In this document: positions 46,170 to 56,589 of the stretch, piece by piece
How positions within the stretch are numbered: position 1 is the stretch's first letter
Layout: every line of letters begins with the position of its first letter
Assembly (NCBI GenBank): GCA_011109175.1
Contig: RDEW01000040.1
Location: forward strand, 62,001-126,000
Length of the DNA: 64,000 bases
Source of the DNA: Dicyema japonicum
Taxonomy: Eukaryota; Dicyemida; Rhombozoa; Dicyemidae
Reading direction: 5' to 3'
Translations under genes and position numbers: made by a program
The notes under the pieces: generated by a model
Told to the model about the DNA's origin: nothing
The model's database searches: none
What the model saw: only the letters and a program-made list of their open reading frames with translations

Positions 46170-47120
46170 ATTCAGCTGTTGGGAGATGCATAAGCTATTC
46201 CCACGGACAACAGCCAACGAGAGCCTCTCCTTGAGCCATCTCGTCTCACGAAGATCACCAGTTTTGTCGGATAGTAGTTATCCAAGATGATTCAGGAACT
46301 TCAGCGTTTTAGGGCCAAAGTTCCCCGAAGTTTCAATCGCGACAGGTGCGAAAATGTACCTGTCGCTGATATCCGAATACTTAGCATTTTTCATTTCCTC
46401 TGCTTGAGAAAAAGGTCTGCCCGGTGAATTATTTTTTTTGCTTGGGGCGAAAGAGCAGACACAGGTCACATCTCATACAAGGTTTCGCCCTCGCTCGAAA
46501 GGAAAGGAGGTCATGCCGTCAGGGCGTCTTCCGTTGTCAAATAGACCAGTCGGTTCGATCCGGCAACGGAATCCAGCCGATTCTAATGCCCTCTTAATGA
46601 TACCGTTCATTGCCGAATGTCGAGAAGATCTGCCAATTCCGCTCCGGCATGAGAGGAGGTGGAGACCCAGTTCGTCCGATAGACAGCCACATTTGCACTT
46701 CGATTTGGTGCAAACAGGCAATCCGAAGTGTAGACATACAGCTGTACGAAGGGAGTCATCATCCAACAATCCACCAACTTCTTGACATGGGTAAACCCCA
46801 AGCCAAGATCCATCAACCGCCTCCCTCGAATTTTGGAAACAGTCCAGGCGATGTCCAGAGAGCCGGCTGACTAGGTTGGATGCCAGAGCATTCCATCTAT
46901 GGATCATCCAAGACGATTGTTGGTCTGGATTACGCGGCTCGCTAAGCCCTTCACTCCGCCACACGTCCATGTATTCAACCAAGTCATTGGACAGTTTCCG
47001 AGATGGAAGTTTTGAAAGAATTAAGTCCACTTGGTTTTTGCATGAAAGTTTTGAGGCAAAATACGCCGGACCAGCAATTTGGCAGGGAGTAGTAAGACCG
47101 ATTCCACGATTCCACCCAAT
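46170..47120 (-). pseudogene. C-terminal part of an RT-linked retroelement with nuclease-like domain
   Basis: Minus-strand frame: GSWLGVYPCQEVGGLLDDD, a CKCGC cluster, ELGLHLLSCRSG, RRPDGMTSFPFERG, then DVTCVCSFAPS, YIFAPVAIETSGNFGPK and a TRWLKERLSLAVVRGNS tail. R-x-P-D-G with W-D-V-T resembles a PD-(D/E)XK core of the kind linked to some retroelement RTs. The Trp codon before D-V-T is a TGA stop (46473-46475), so this copy is inactivated. 5'-truncated. Confidence 0.6.
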
Positions 47121-47219
47121 GATATTTTTAAATTATAAAATTACTAATTTTTTAATATTATAAAATATTAATTTTTAAATATTAAAATAAATTTTACTTT
47201 TTGGGAATTATTATTACTA

Positions 47220-48029
47220 ATGTGTGAGAACAAACATTATTCAAATTCTGACACTTCTAGTGATACTTTTTATACAGCACTTTCTTATTTTTCAAATTCT
47301 GACATTTCTGATGGTACTTTTTATACAGCTCCCACTCATTTTTCAAATTCTGACATTTCTGATGATACTTTTTACACAGTTCCCACTCATTTTTCAAAAT
47401 TCTGACAAATTTGCAAGCATTGACTCTACTAGCAAGTCTGAAAATGAAGAAGTACCCTCTCCAAAATCAGCGTCCTTTATCAATGATGTGAAAATCCGAA
47501 AGCCAAAGCAATCTTCTAAGAGAAATACCAAAGTAATCTTAAATTTAAATTTTAGTGTAAAATCAAGTTTGGATGCATTTCCTCAGGCGACCAAAAAGAT
47601 CACTAGAAAACCCAAATTGACTCAAAAACAAATTCCATTGATCATTTCTTGCATAATTTGTAAATAATTATATTGACTTTAGTGGCAATTTTGGCCATTT
47701 CATTTCCTATTTTGTCGATAAAAGTCGCCAAAAATAAACTTGTGCGACATTGTACGAAATACTACGTAAAGTCAGAGTTACTAAATATTGTTGATGAGTT
47801 TGATGTCACTTTGATTGTCAAAAATGGATGGTCGAGATATCAGGGAAACACTAGCATGAGGAAACTTTATTACGGGGGGCCTGAAGAAGAGATAGGGAGA
47901 TTCGGATATGGCCTTTATATTATTAATAAAAATAATAAAGACTGTCTGTATGGACTACACGGTGATTCCCCTCGTGTTGATTTCAACGTCACTGTGGAAT
48001 GCAAACAGTTTTATTCTAAACTAATTTGA
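47220..48029 (+). CDS. Predicted single-pass membrane protein with 51-bp coding repeat, novel
   Basis: From the ATG at 47220 the product opens with three 17-residue repeats (SNSD..SDxTFYTxxxxF). A fourth partial repeat at 47394 has one extra A, and reading continues in the next frame: NSDKFASIDSTSKSENEEV, then a Lys-rich stretch. A 23-nt intron (47660-47682) joins IPLIISCII to LAILAISFPILSI, making a clear hydrophobic transmembrane segment. About 105 residues follow with three Cys and two N-glycosylation sequons (NTS, NVT). The positive residues before the segment suggest type II topology. No family recognised. The extra A may be an assembly error or a real frameshift. Confidence 0.6.
47241..47393 (+). 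repeat. Three tandem 51-bp repeats (plus a partial fourth)
   Basis: Units at 47241-47291, 47292-47342 and 47343-47393, each beginning TCAAATTCTGACA and containing TACTTTTTA. The length is a multiple of three. A fourth partial unit begins TCAAAATTCTGACA. Confidence 0.92.
47660..47682 (+). other. 23-nt intron within the transmembrane segment codons
   Basis: GT..AG, phase 1. Removal gives one uninterrupted hydrophobic helix. Confidence 0.75.
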
Positions 48030-48084
48030 ATTTTTGGAAACTATAATTAATTTTTAAATTTGTTTTATTTTTTTGTGTACAGTA

Positions 48085-48250
48085 AATCTTTCACTGGTAG
48101 TGCATAGGCTTGACGAGTGTCGTCTTCAGTGAACATTTCACTGCGGAAACGGATCGTCTACAAAAGGACTCACACCAACAAAAAGAAAAAAGAGGTGTAG
48201 AGTATCCTTGGTTCTCCCTCATCCATCAGTTATGATAACTGCCAAAATGT
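48085..48250 (-). repeat. SINE-D-like fragment
   Basis: Shares the TGCATAGGCTTGACGAGTG and GTGAACATTTCACTG blocks with 27790-27860. Confidence 0.45.
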
Positions 48251-49499
48251 CGTATAATAATGTACCATTGTAGGGTGTGACAAAGAACAACCGAGTCGTA
48301 TCGTAATTTAGTGGAATAATTGAAGTTGCATAAAAAATTAATAACACTGTAACAACATTATATTTAATAAAAGATGAAATTTGAAAATTTAAATGACGAT
48401 AGTTTAATTATATTTTAACAGAACAAACACTTTGTATACTTAAGTAAAAGAAAAATAATTAGAATTTAAAATATTTGTTTTCTTTGAATCAAATAATATA
48501 TTTCAAATTGCTTGGGAATTAACATTGATTTCCCATCATGCAGATACTTTAACTTCTAAAATTTCAAATAACGGTTTTTATAACTGCAGTGAAATAGTTG
48601 TAACTATTCCTAATGGAACTATAAAAATATGAAAATGCAACTCACAAAAACAGATAATAATACAATATTTACTGGAAATGGTAACTTATAATAATAACCG
48701 ACATTTAGCACTCGGATGTGACTTAGAAAGACTCAAATCAACAAAAAATACTTGAATACAAGATTAAAGACAACTACAACTCGAAGTTACATAACAACTC
48801 TTGGTACTAGAAATACAACATACTACCATGCAACCAGTAATATTAATTTAAATTAAAAAAAACAAATATATAATATCAATTTGTGTAATAAGCAATATTG
48901 TGATCTTCTCTGTCGTTTACTTAAAAAAATATAAAAGAACACGTTATTACCCACTACAGATTGGCGTATTCAACTATTAATATTATTCTCTTTTAGTTAT
49001 GACTTAATTCATTGGTCGATTATATTTAGTTAAGAATTTATTAAGTTTTGATTGACGCTGAGTTCTTTCTAAAGATATCCAAGGAGATCAACTGAAGCAG
49101 ATTATGTTCGGGGCGTCATAGCTTCTGAGTGTACCTAGACGTCCAACACTATTGACTTCCATATACCTGATAATCGATAAGTTAGGCGTAAAAGACAACG
49201 AGTGTCTCAATATTAAAATGTTTTATTTTGTTCAGAAATTAAGCATCCTTAATTTTGTGGAAATCTCTGACATTTTGTTGTTACGTATTCCTGTTATAAT
49301 TGACTACCCAGGAGGATCAACTTAAGGTTAAAAAGACAAACTTTATAGTTACTTCTAGCTGAGATTTTTATATCCATATACCAGCGCCTTATATGCTCTT
49401 TATGAAAATTGGTTTATTCACAATTCAATCATAGCAATCAATTTAATTAAAATTACTGAAATTAGAATGACTAAGAAGTAAAGCGTGTACTAATCAATA
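48251..49499. other. Gene-free AT-rich intergenic DNA
   Basis: No open frame, repeat or exon chain recognised over 1.2 kb. With 51221-52560 it forms a long AT-rich gap interrupted only by the hAT element. Confidence 0.5.
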
Positions 49500-49661
49500 T
49501 TTTAAAGCAGAGGTTGTCAAATGGTGTGGCGCATGCCAAATACAAATTTGAATAAATTTATATACATTTTTTGACCTAATTAATTTATAAAGAAAAACAA
49601 ATTAAAATAATTACTAAAATTAAAATAATCATTTTTTTATTATACATTAAATGACATTTAC

Positions 49662-49986
49662 ATTGGTTAACCATTATCTCAACACGGGCCATTAGGACAC
49701 TTCAATATAACAAAGTCTTGGAGCGCTTCCCCCGGATATCAGTCCAACGGAACAATCGCTCCCGAGGAAGATCAGAATCGGACTGGCTCGCCTACGGTGT
49801 GGACACCACCCTTTTCTGGCTGGCAGAGTAGTTCGAGACCTTTTTCCCTGCCCTGGACCACCGGATGCAAAAAGTCGAGATCTCTGGAGCGGCCTGTCCG
49901 GACTGGCACGCTCTTTGATGGTCGCCGGCTTCCCACTTGCTGGCGAAGCCGGGGTTAATAATTTAATTTAATTGGTTAACCATTAT
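49662..49986 (+). mobile_element. GC-rich 293-bp retroposed element with 16-bp TSD, nested in hAT copy 2
   Basis: ATTGGTTAACCATTAT is duplicated at 49662-49677 and 49971-49986; the empty site is visible in hAT copy 1. The insert (49678-49970) is far more GC-rich than its surroundings and ends CCGGCTTC (49925-49932) / GAAGCCGG (49945-49952), then GGTTAATAATTTAATTTA. No coding frame identified. Either a SINE or a 5'-truncated LINE. Confidence 0.88.
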
Positions 49987-50117
49987 TTATTAATTTTTTA
50001 ATAACGTGCGCATCAACGTGCTAATGGGTAAATCAGTTTGTCGTTTTTATAAAATTCTTATTTGTCATTTGGATTTATATGCAAAGATAAAAAAAACTAC
50101 CTCAATGTCTAAGTTGC

Positions 50118-51092
50118 ATGGAAGTCTTGGCAAATGATGCTATGGTTCCTAGCAAACTAAAGAGACATTTTACTTCCAAGCATTCGGACTATTCCGAAAA
50201 ATCTGTGGATTATTTTATCCATTTGAAAAAACAACTCAAGTATTATTCAGTTTTTACTATGAATCGTAGATCTAGTCAAATGATGTTCAGTGAAACTTTT
50301 GTAAACACAAAGGAATCATTGAAATGTTCATACCTGATCTCAGAATTGATAGCAAAACTACTAAAACCTCACACTATTGGCGAAAACTTGATAATCCCTG
50401 CTTGTTGTATTATTGCTCGGACTATGTTTGGTCATAAATATGAACAAAAATAATGAAGATACCTTTGTCAGATAACACTGTTTCTCGTCGGATTTATGCT
50501 TTGTCGGAGAATATTGAAAATAATGTCTCATTTTCTATTAAAGAAACTCGGTTTTCATTACAACTTGATGAATCCACGGATATTGGTTTATTTTATATTT
50601 TAAGTATAATAAGGATATAATGGTGAATCGATACAGGGACTGATTCATGAACATTTAATAATTTTGGAAAACAAAATGGATGCTTATTTTCCAGACTTAG
50701 AAATTGAAAAATTCGATTGGGTTATTATTTTTAAATATTTTTTAGATACGAAATCCTTTTCTTGTGTCAGAATCAAAACACTTATCTGTTAAAGAAAATG
50801 AAAACTTATTGCACTGTTTAATGATCGATCCTTAAAATTAATGATGACGGAGTTAGACATTGGAGAATTCTGGATATATATTCGAAACATATATCCCAGT
50901 TTATCAAAACAAGCACTGACCATAATTTTACAGTTTTCAACGACCTATTTATGCGAAACAGGTTTTTCTACGCTGCATAATATGAAATATAACAAACGTG
51001 AAAGTTTGAGAAACATTGATGCTGAAATGCGGGTGGCTTTGTCAACCATTCGACCTGATATTGATGATATATGCAAAAACAATAATAATTAA
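50118..51092 (+). pseudogene. hAT transposase, broken
   Basis: BED-finger half KLKRHFTSKHSDYSEKSVDYF, then an early stop after MFGHKYEQK; degraded centre with LQLDESTDIGLFYI; C-terminal dimerisation (hATC) block FSTTYLCETGFSTLHNMKYNKR and ending IDDICKNNNN. Several frameshifts and deletions. Confidence 0.85.
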
Positions 51093-51220
51093 GATTTTTT
51101 TTTTATTAATAAAAATTTGGGCATTAAATTACCAATTTTAGTACTTAGTTTTACACATCTTAAAAATTTTATTTTTTAATGTGTGCCGTGGATTATTTTT
51201 TGAAAAGCTCTGTTTTAAAG

Positions 51221-52560
51221 ATTATAATTATATTGTGACGTAAACTACCTACAACCGCAGTTTACAGTTCCTACGTATTTTCCATAATTAACTTAATACA
51301 GGTAATGGAATCATCTACTTTTCATGACTTGTATGAATAAATAATAAAGTATGTACAAGATCATGATGAATAAAATAATATTATTATTAGAATCCACAAA
51401 TATCGAGTATTCTTCAACTAATTAAAAGTTTGGATTTGAAACAAATTGTATGAATGTAGGAAGAAAACGACAAGAGAAATTGGTGAGGAAATAATTATGC
51501 GAACTAAATATATAGGGTATTTAAATAAAAAGATAATTATACCAACACAAGGTAATAAATGGAAAACTCAAAATAAAAAATAAAATAACAAAAATATGTA
51601 TTCATGTAACGATATGTAATTTGCAATTATAGAGTAATTTGTGACCATCATTATATCGTAATAATATCGCCTTTTGATACAACAGTATTTCATGCTGTTG
51701 ATGAGGGCTGTCATAAATATAATAAAGCATGCATTAAAATTGGTTATTTAAAGTAAAATATAAATTTACAAATATATGTTTTGATGTAACGATCGATTGA
51801 AAGAAGACTGATTTCTTTTGTATACCAGGTTTATTAGCTCAACTAACACTAATGCCTTTGTTATATTTATAAATACCAAAAAGATTTAACATTAAAATAT
51901 CGACACATGTTTATATATGTAAATTCTAAACAATTTGTATTTATAGTATCACTTACATAACATATTCACGTAATTAATGTAATCTCTATAGTATCTTAAT
52001 TATAGAGAAAACTAACTCATATGCTGAAGAAGGGACAAGGATGATTTGGTGGTTAATTATCAAAGAGGAGTGTGACTCCTATCGATTACGAGTAGCAAGA
52101 GTTATTAAATTATGATTTTTTTGTTCGTTTTTTAATAAATTCTCTTTACATATAGCAAGATTTGAGTGACCCATAACTAATATTCTCTTGATCGTGGGGT
52201 TAACTAGTATTCTCTTTACTCAAATATATTTTACTTACAAGAATATATAATGTAACATAGAAAACCTTTGTATCATATAATCCAGCTTTCAGATGAATCC
52301 CGTTGCTGGTTCATTCTCTCTCCTACACTTCAAGATCATCAGTTGATTAATGTTCATCCTCGTCGACATTTGTCTTTCCTCGTCTGTCTTTGATCATTTA
52401 TATAACTGAGGACATTCTTTTTCACATTTTAACCATGTGAGCTGAAATCTGGTCTAACTTTATAAGTTTTCCATATGCTAATGCGGAGTCCAAAGAATAA
52501 CCAAAAGCTTATATAATCTTGGACCAACATAAAACAATAATATGTGACGCAGGGGTTTTA
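51221..52560. other. Gene-free AT-rich intergenic DNA
   Basis: No gene or repeat recognised over 1.3 kb; lies upstream of the homeodomain-like gene. Confidence 0.5.
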
Positions 52561-52574
52561 TTGGGGCAAGGATG

Positions 52575-52915
52575 TACTGTTCCTTCTGGATAACGCAACG
52601 TCTGATGACATCTGATCTGAAGGTTTTGTGATCGAATCCGATAAATGGAGTTTTCTGGGAAGATCAAATTTAGTCAAGCAGATCCCACCCGTGAGGCGAC
52701 GAGTTCCTCTGTCATGATCAGTAGTTGAAAAGGATCTTCCTACAATCTCCTTGACAAAATCCTCTTGTGAAGATAATCCATTATGAAAAGTCTTCCGCTG
52801 AAGTATAAAGTGATGTCGGATCATCTTTCCTGACATAAAACGAGCAAAAGTATTCATGCAACAATTGAGTCTTATTAGATATTTCAAATTCCTCAAACTC
52901 CCTTTGGCAGCGAAT
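52575..52915 (+). repeat. SINE-A copy, diverged, 3' end missing
   Basis: ACGTCTGATGACATCTGATC, a degenerate B box (GTGATCGAATCC), and body blocks GAGGCGACGAG and TAGTTGAAAAGGATCTTCC match the SINE-A order. Confidence 0.65.
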
Positions 52916-52928
52916 TATTTCTGATTCT

Positions 52929-53277
52929 ATGGTAGAAGAAATATATGACTCAACACAACATGATTTCTACACAACAGGTTAAGAAAATATGTTTAAATCA
53001 GAAATAATGTGTTCAAAAGTGAACGATTCAAAAAAGTCTTTCTCAACTAAACAAATTTTGCAGTGATAGACATTGTTTTGAATAAGGTTAAGAAAAGAAA
53101 ACAGCTTAATTGAACATACAAAAACTATTTGGAAAATATGTTTTGTGAGAAAAGTTTCCTAAAAAAGAATTAGAAGATATGTCAAATGGAAATAATATGC
53201 CAGAAAAAGTTGTGAAAAATTGGTTCGGCAATCGTAGACAAAAAGATCGTCGTGATAATGATTTCCTAATTTCTTGA
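52929..53277 (+). CDS. Homeodomain-like gene (POU/SIX-like recognition helix), partial model
   Basis: The C-terminal exon encodes MPEKVVKNWFGNRRQKDRR, the third helix of a homeodomain, followed by RDNDFLIS-stop. Position 50 (after WF) is Gly, whereas POU proteins have Cys and SIX proteins Lys. Upstream, ATG at 52929 gives MVEEIYDSTQHDFYTT. A 24-nt intron (52978-53001) joins EIMCSKVNDSKKSF, and another 24-nt candidate (53063-53086) follows. Helices 1-2 (around YKNYLENMF and ELEDMSNGNN) fit only with a frame change near 53155 and a stop near 53110. The gene is therefore either spliced in a way I could not solve or decayed. Confidence 0.5.
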
Positions 53278-54120
53278 CCTTTTGTTTGTTGTGTTTTTAT
53301 TGGGTTTTCACTTAATTTGAACTTTACCCTTTTTTAAATTTACTGTAATAATGTTAATTGAATCTAAAACGTTGATATTTTCGTTTGATGTTAAAAAATT
53401 TGGGTCATAAAATTCCTACCAAAATGTTATTTGTAATTAAGCATTTGAAAATGAGGGATTCGATGTGTTCGGATATTAATCATTACTCTTCGAAATTAAA
53501 GACATACTTGGAATCCTTATTGTCTCGTCACACATAACGTTTGTAGAATACCCAGTTGTTTTAGATGATATTGGGACTCATATATGGAAAAGGCTGAATA
53601 TTAAGATGGAGAGAACTGCTTGTTTTCCTCAGATATAACATTAATTTGCCAACTTGTTGAAAACGTGCTAGTCTTGTGTGGTTAACGTGTTGTCTTGTGT
53701 CACCCATTTCGGAAAGGAACGAAAAGAGCCAATAACTTCTCCCCACCTCTTGGGGTTCCCGTAAGCCAGCTCGTTCAAATGAAAATATAATTGAGAATAT
53801 TCGCAAAACGTCGTAATCTTTCAAAGATGGACGATGAAGGTAACAATGCCACAGAAATATACTTTAACATAAATAATCAAAATTACAAAAATCCTAAATG
53901 AATAAATACCAATTTACGTTAACATAATTTCTTCAACAAATCTCGCCAGCCATCCTAAGACGGAATAGCATGGCGGCTACAGTATGACCCTTGTGACTCT
54001 GTGTTTCTTCAATCAAATAAAAATACAATTTCTTCATAGTTATAAGTAGCATGATGAAATGGTAAATTAAAGATTTATTTTATAAAAGTTTGATAAATAT
54101 TGCACTGTCAATAATGAAGA
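53278..54120. other. Mostly unassigned
   Basis: A small RT-linked element 3' fragment at about 53935-53985. An open minus-strand stretch at 53561-53824 has no recognised similarity. Confidence 0.3.
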
Positions 54121-54147
54121 AATATTAATATAAGCAAATATAGGGAT

Positions 54148-55321
54148 AGCATGTCTCCGCTGCTCTTTGTTCTCTGTTTGGAGCCATTGAGTCGCCGCCT
54201 CAATGACCGGTTTGAACAAATACCAGTTCATTGTGAGGGGGTTTGTTTCAGTACAAATCACCTCCTTTTTATCGATGACCTGAATATGTATGCTCGAACA
54301 GCCAAGGAGCTTTACTCCATAGAGGTCTGTGCCAAGAAATCTTTGAGAGTATGGGACTAGATTTGAATTATTCAAAGTCTGCGACTGACACGCAAGTATG
54401 TAGCGAGTTAGTAAGAGTCCTAGAGGAACACGAAGGATATAAGTATCTGGGTGTTACCGAATCTCCAAAGTCCCTTATAATGCCTGAGACAAAGCGACAA
54501 ATTACTGAAGGATCCGTAAAATAGCAGCGTTATTATGTAAGACGTCTCTAAATGCAAGGAATTTGTTCCTAGCATTGAATATGCTGTCTCGCTGCTAAAC
54601 TACTACATTGGTGTAGTGGAGTTTGTGCCCAAAGAGTATGATGAGATGGATGTTATGATCCGTGGAGTACTCAGAGAGAACCATGTACATGTGCTGGCAG
54701 CCAATAAGGAGAGACTATATTTACCCCGTGATAAATTCGGCCGTGGACTGTGTGGAGTAGTCCAACTAAGTGAGCGTATCCTAATGCGAATGCACGACAC
54801 CCTGATAGCTGGGTTAAGTGTGTCTGCTTGGAAGCACGCCATAATAACGACCAAGAAAACACGGGCAACCCACCTAGGCACTATCAGACCTTTTTTTGTT
54901 TGCTAAGTATAGTGTTGATGATGGTGGGATAGTAAATGTGAAGGTGTTGATCGAATTACAATATAATAATTTGATGGAAAAGATCAACTTAAAAAGCCTT
55001 CATAAGGTCATCTTCAGAGCATTGGACAACCCACATGTCGACCTTAAGTCGTCGACAATATGGCTAAAATACGGTGACAACTCACCTCCATCGGAGGCGC
55101 TCCACACGTATATGCAAGATCGCAATATTTTTTGGGATCGATCAACAAATACATGTCCCCATTGTAAGTCAAGGAACATGTTGGTTGATCATTTAGCCAC
55201 TCGATGTGGATCCATGTTCTTCCATGACTATGTGTGGAGGCATAACGAGGTAGTAAGGAGTCTTCATCTTCTACTATGCAATAAGTATGGTATTCGCCAC
55301 ACCAGAAAGTTGCGGACTCAG
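54148..55321 (+). pseudogene. RLE-type LINE sister copy, truncated and frameshifted
   Basis: Near-identical to 16137-18125: MSPLLFVLCLEPLSRRLNDR, LLFIDDLNMYA, ERLYLPRDKFGRGL and CPHCKSRNMLVDHLATRC. Starts inside RT motif B and stops abruptly after KLRT, before the endonuclease core. At least four small indels break the frame. Joined at 55321 to an oppositely oriented RTE fragment. Confidence 0.88.
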
Positions 55322-55705
55322 TATTACGAATCATCTTCTCCGTCAGCTTCTACCATGATCTTCTGTTCCAATTTCCATTATAATATCAATGATGTCCACA
55401 CCCTTGTAACGTGGTGAATCAGGTCCTGATGGATTGCAAATCCGAAACCATAATGTCGGCAGGCTGACGGGAAGATAAAAATGTGGAATTTTCCAAACAG
55501 TTATGTACATTGTAGGGTCGTTTTTGTCTCTTGTAGACAGCAGACAGAGACGTCGTATTTGGTTAGATCGCATACCAGTTGGTGTTTCTTGTGAGGTTGT
55601 TTAAGTCCTCTGCAATTAAAAGATCCCAGAGTGAACGGAGAAGTCGGTAAGGAATACAAATAAGACATAGTGTAATAGAGGTGTCGTCACCACCTCGACC
55701 AATTT
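55322..55705 (-). pseudogene. RTE-like LINE 5' fragment (endonuclease start)
   Basis: Minus strand: GGTCGAGGTGGTGACG 5' motif as in copy 2, then GSFNCRGLKQPHKK, YDVSVCCLQETKTT and RHYGFGFAIHQDL. Decayed. Confidence 0.65.
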
Positions 55706-56117
55706 ATTTATTTTATTTTTAATAACCCCGGGAACACCGAGAAAGAAAGACAAAAGAGTCAAACAGTTAGGCGATCCCAGTCCTCGCAATCAATTGTGCC
55801 AATTGACGTCTGTGATCTTCCATCGTCCCCACTACTTTCCGGAAGAGCCTTCTCTCGGTCTTGCAGAGGAATCCGATCGGGGATGGGAATTTCTTATCCA
55901 ATCGGTTTTCTCTTGCCATGGAAAGGATCAGGCGAAGCGGATTTCCATCTTCCTCACAGACGCGAAGAAATCCGGAGCCACGACTACGGATCTTAGCTTC
56001 CATGAGTAGTGGGTCGACTGTTGATCCATTACATGGGCAAAGCATACTGATTGTTTTCTGGTGTATCGAGTTGACTCTTTGGACCATGGACTCCGATAGC
56101 GCGAATCGACTCCGATA
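55706..56117 (-). pseudogene. Jockey-like LINE C-terminal fragment and 3' tail
   Basis: Open minus-strand frame (QRVNSIHQKTISMLCPCNG ... RRQLAQLIARTGIA) similar to LINE C-terminal ends, then GGGATCGCC ... GGTGTTCCCGGGGTTATTAAAAAT. Confidence 0.55.
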
Positions 56118-56265
56118 GCATGTAAAAGGATCATTTTCCTCCCCCACTATACTGGAGTGGTTCCAACAGCTGCACTAAATGAGCACTTTATGCTAGTTCT
56201 TGATAGACTATGTGACATTGGAAAGACTCAGTTTCTGCAACTGTGGTACTTAATTTGTTGTTAAC
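56118..56265 (+). repeat. SINE-B fragment
   Basis: AAAAGGATCATTTTCCTCCC and GGAAAGACTCAGTTTCTGCA match SINE-B internal blocks. Confidence 0.6.
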
Positions 56266-56589
56266 CACCATGTGGAGATCATGACACACAACGTGTTGTA
56301 TTGAAAACAAAGATTATTCTAAATGATTAGTCAGATTTATTTAAGGTAGAAAAACCCGCGATAAAGTCCCTGAACATAGTCCACAAGGTCTCTCTAATGT
56401 TTTTATAGTAAAACTCTGCGTAAAGTCAGATAAAGCCTACCACCTTCTGTCCAGAAAAATCGCTTCCTCAGGCATTCACTGTATCCTGCAGATAATATTA
56501 AGGTTCCTGAGAAATACCGACAAGAATAGAATAATTTATTATATTAATTATTTTTTTAATTAATATAAAATTTATTACTTTGGTAACAA
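56266..56589. other. Upstream region of DNAI7
   Basis: No repeat recognised; would hold the promoter. Confidence 0.35.

Larger units (their letters stand above)
49508..51212 (+). mobile_element. hAT transposon copy 2 with nested insertion
   Basis: Perfect 8-bp duplication TTTTAAAG (49500-49507 and 51213-51220). Same ends as copy 1. Contains the internal transposase region missing from copy 1 (about 50499-51020) and a 293-bp retro-inserted element (49678-49970) near the left end. Confidence 0.92.

Noticed and set aside
47224-47667. Hydrophobic repeat frame (I/L/F-rich) as the true N terminus of the membrane protein
   Set aside because: It has no ATG and begins right after a stop codon; the ATG-led S/T/D frame is preferred, although the single-base frame issue leaves some doubt.
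53561-53824. Minus-strand open frame of 87 codons
   Set aside because: No similarity recognised and no neighbouring exons; insufficient support.
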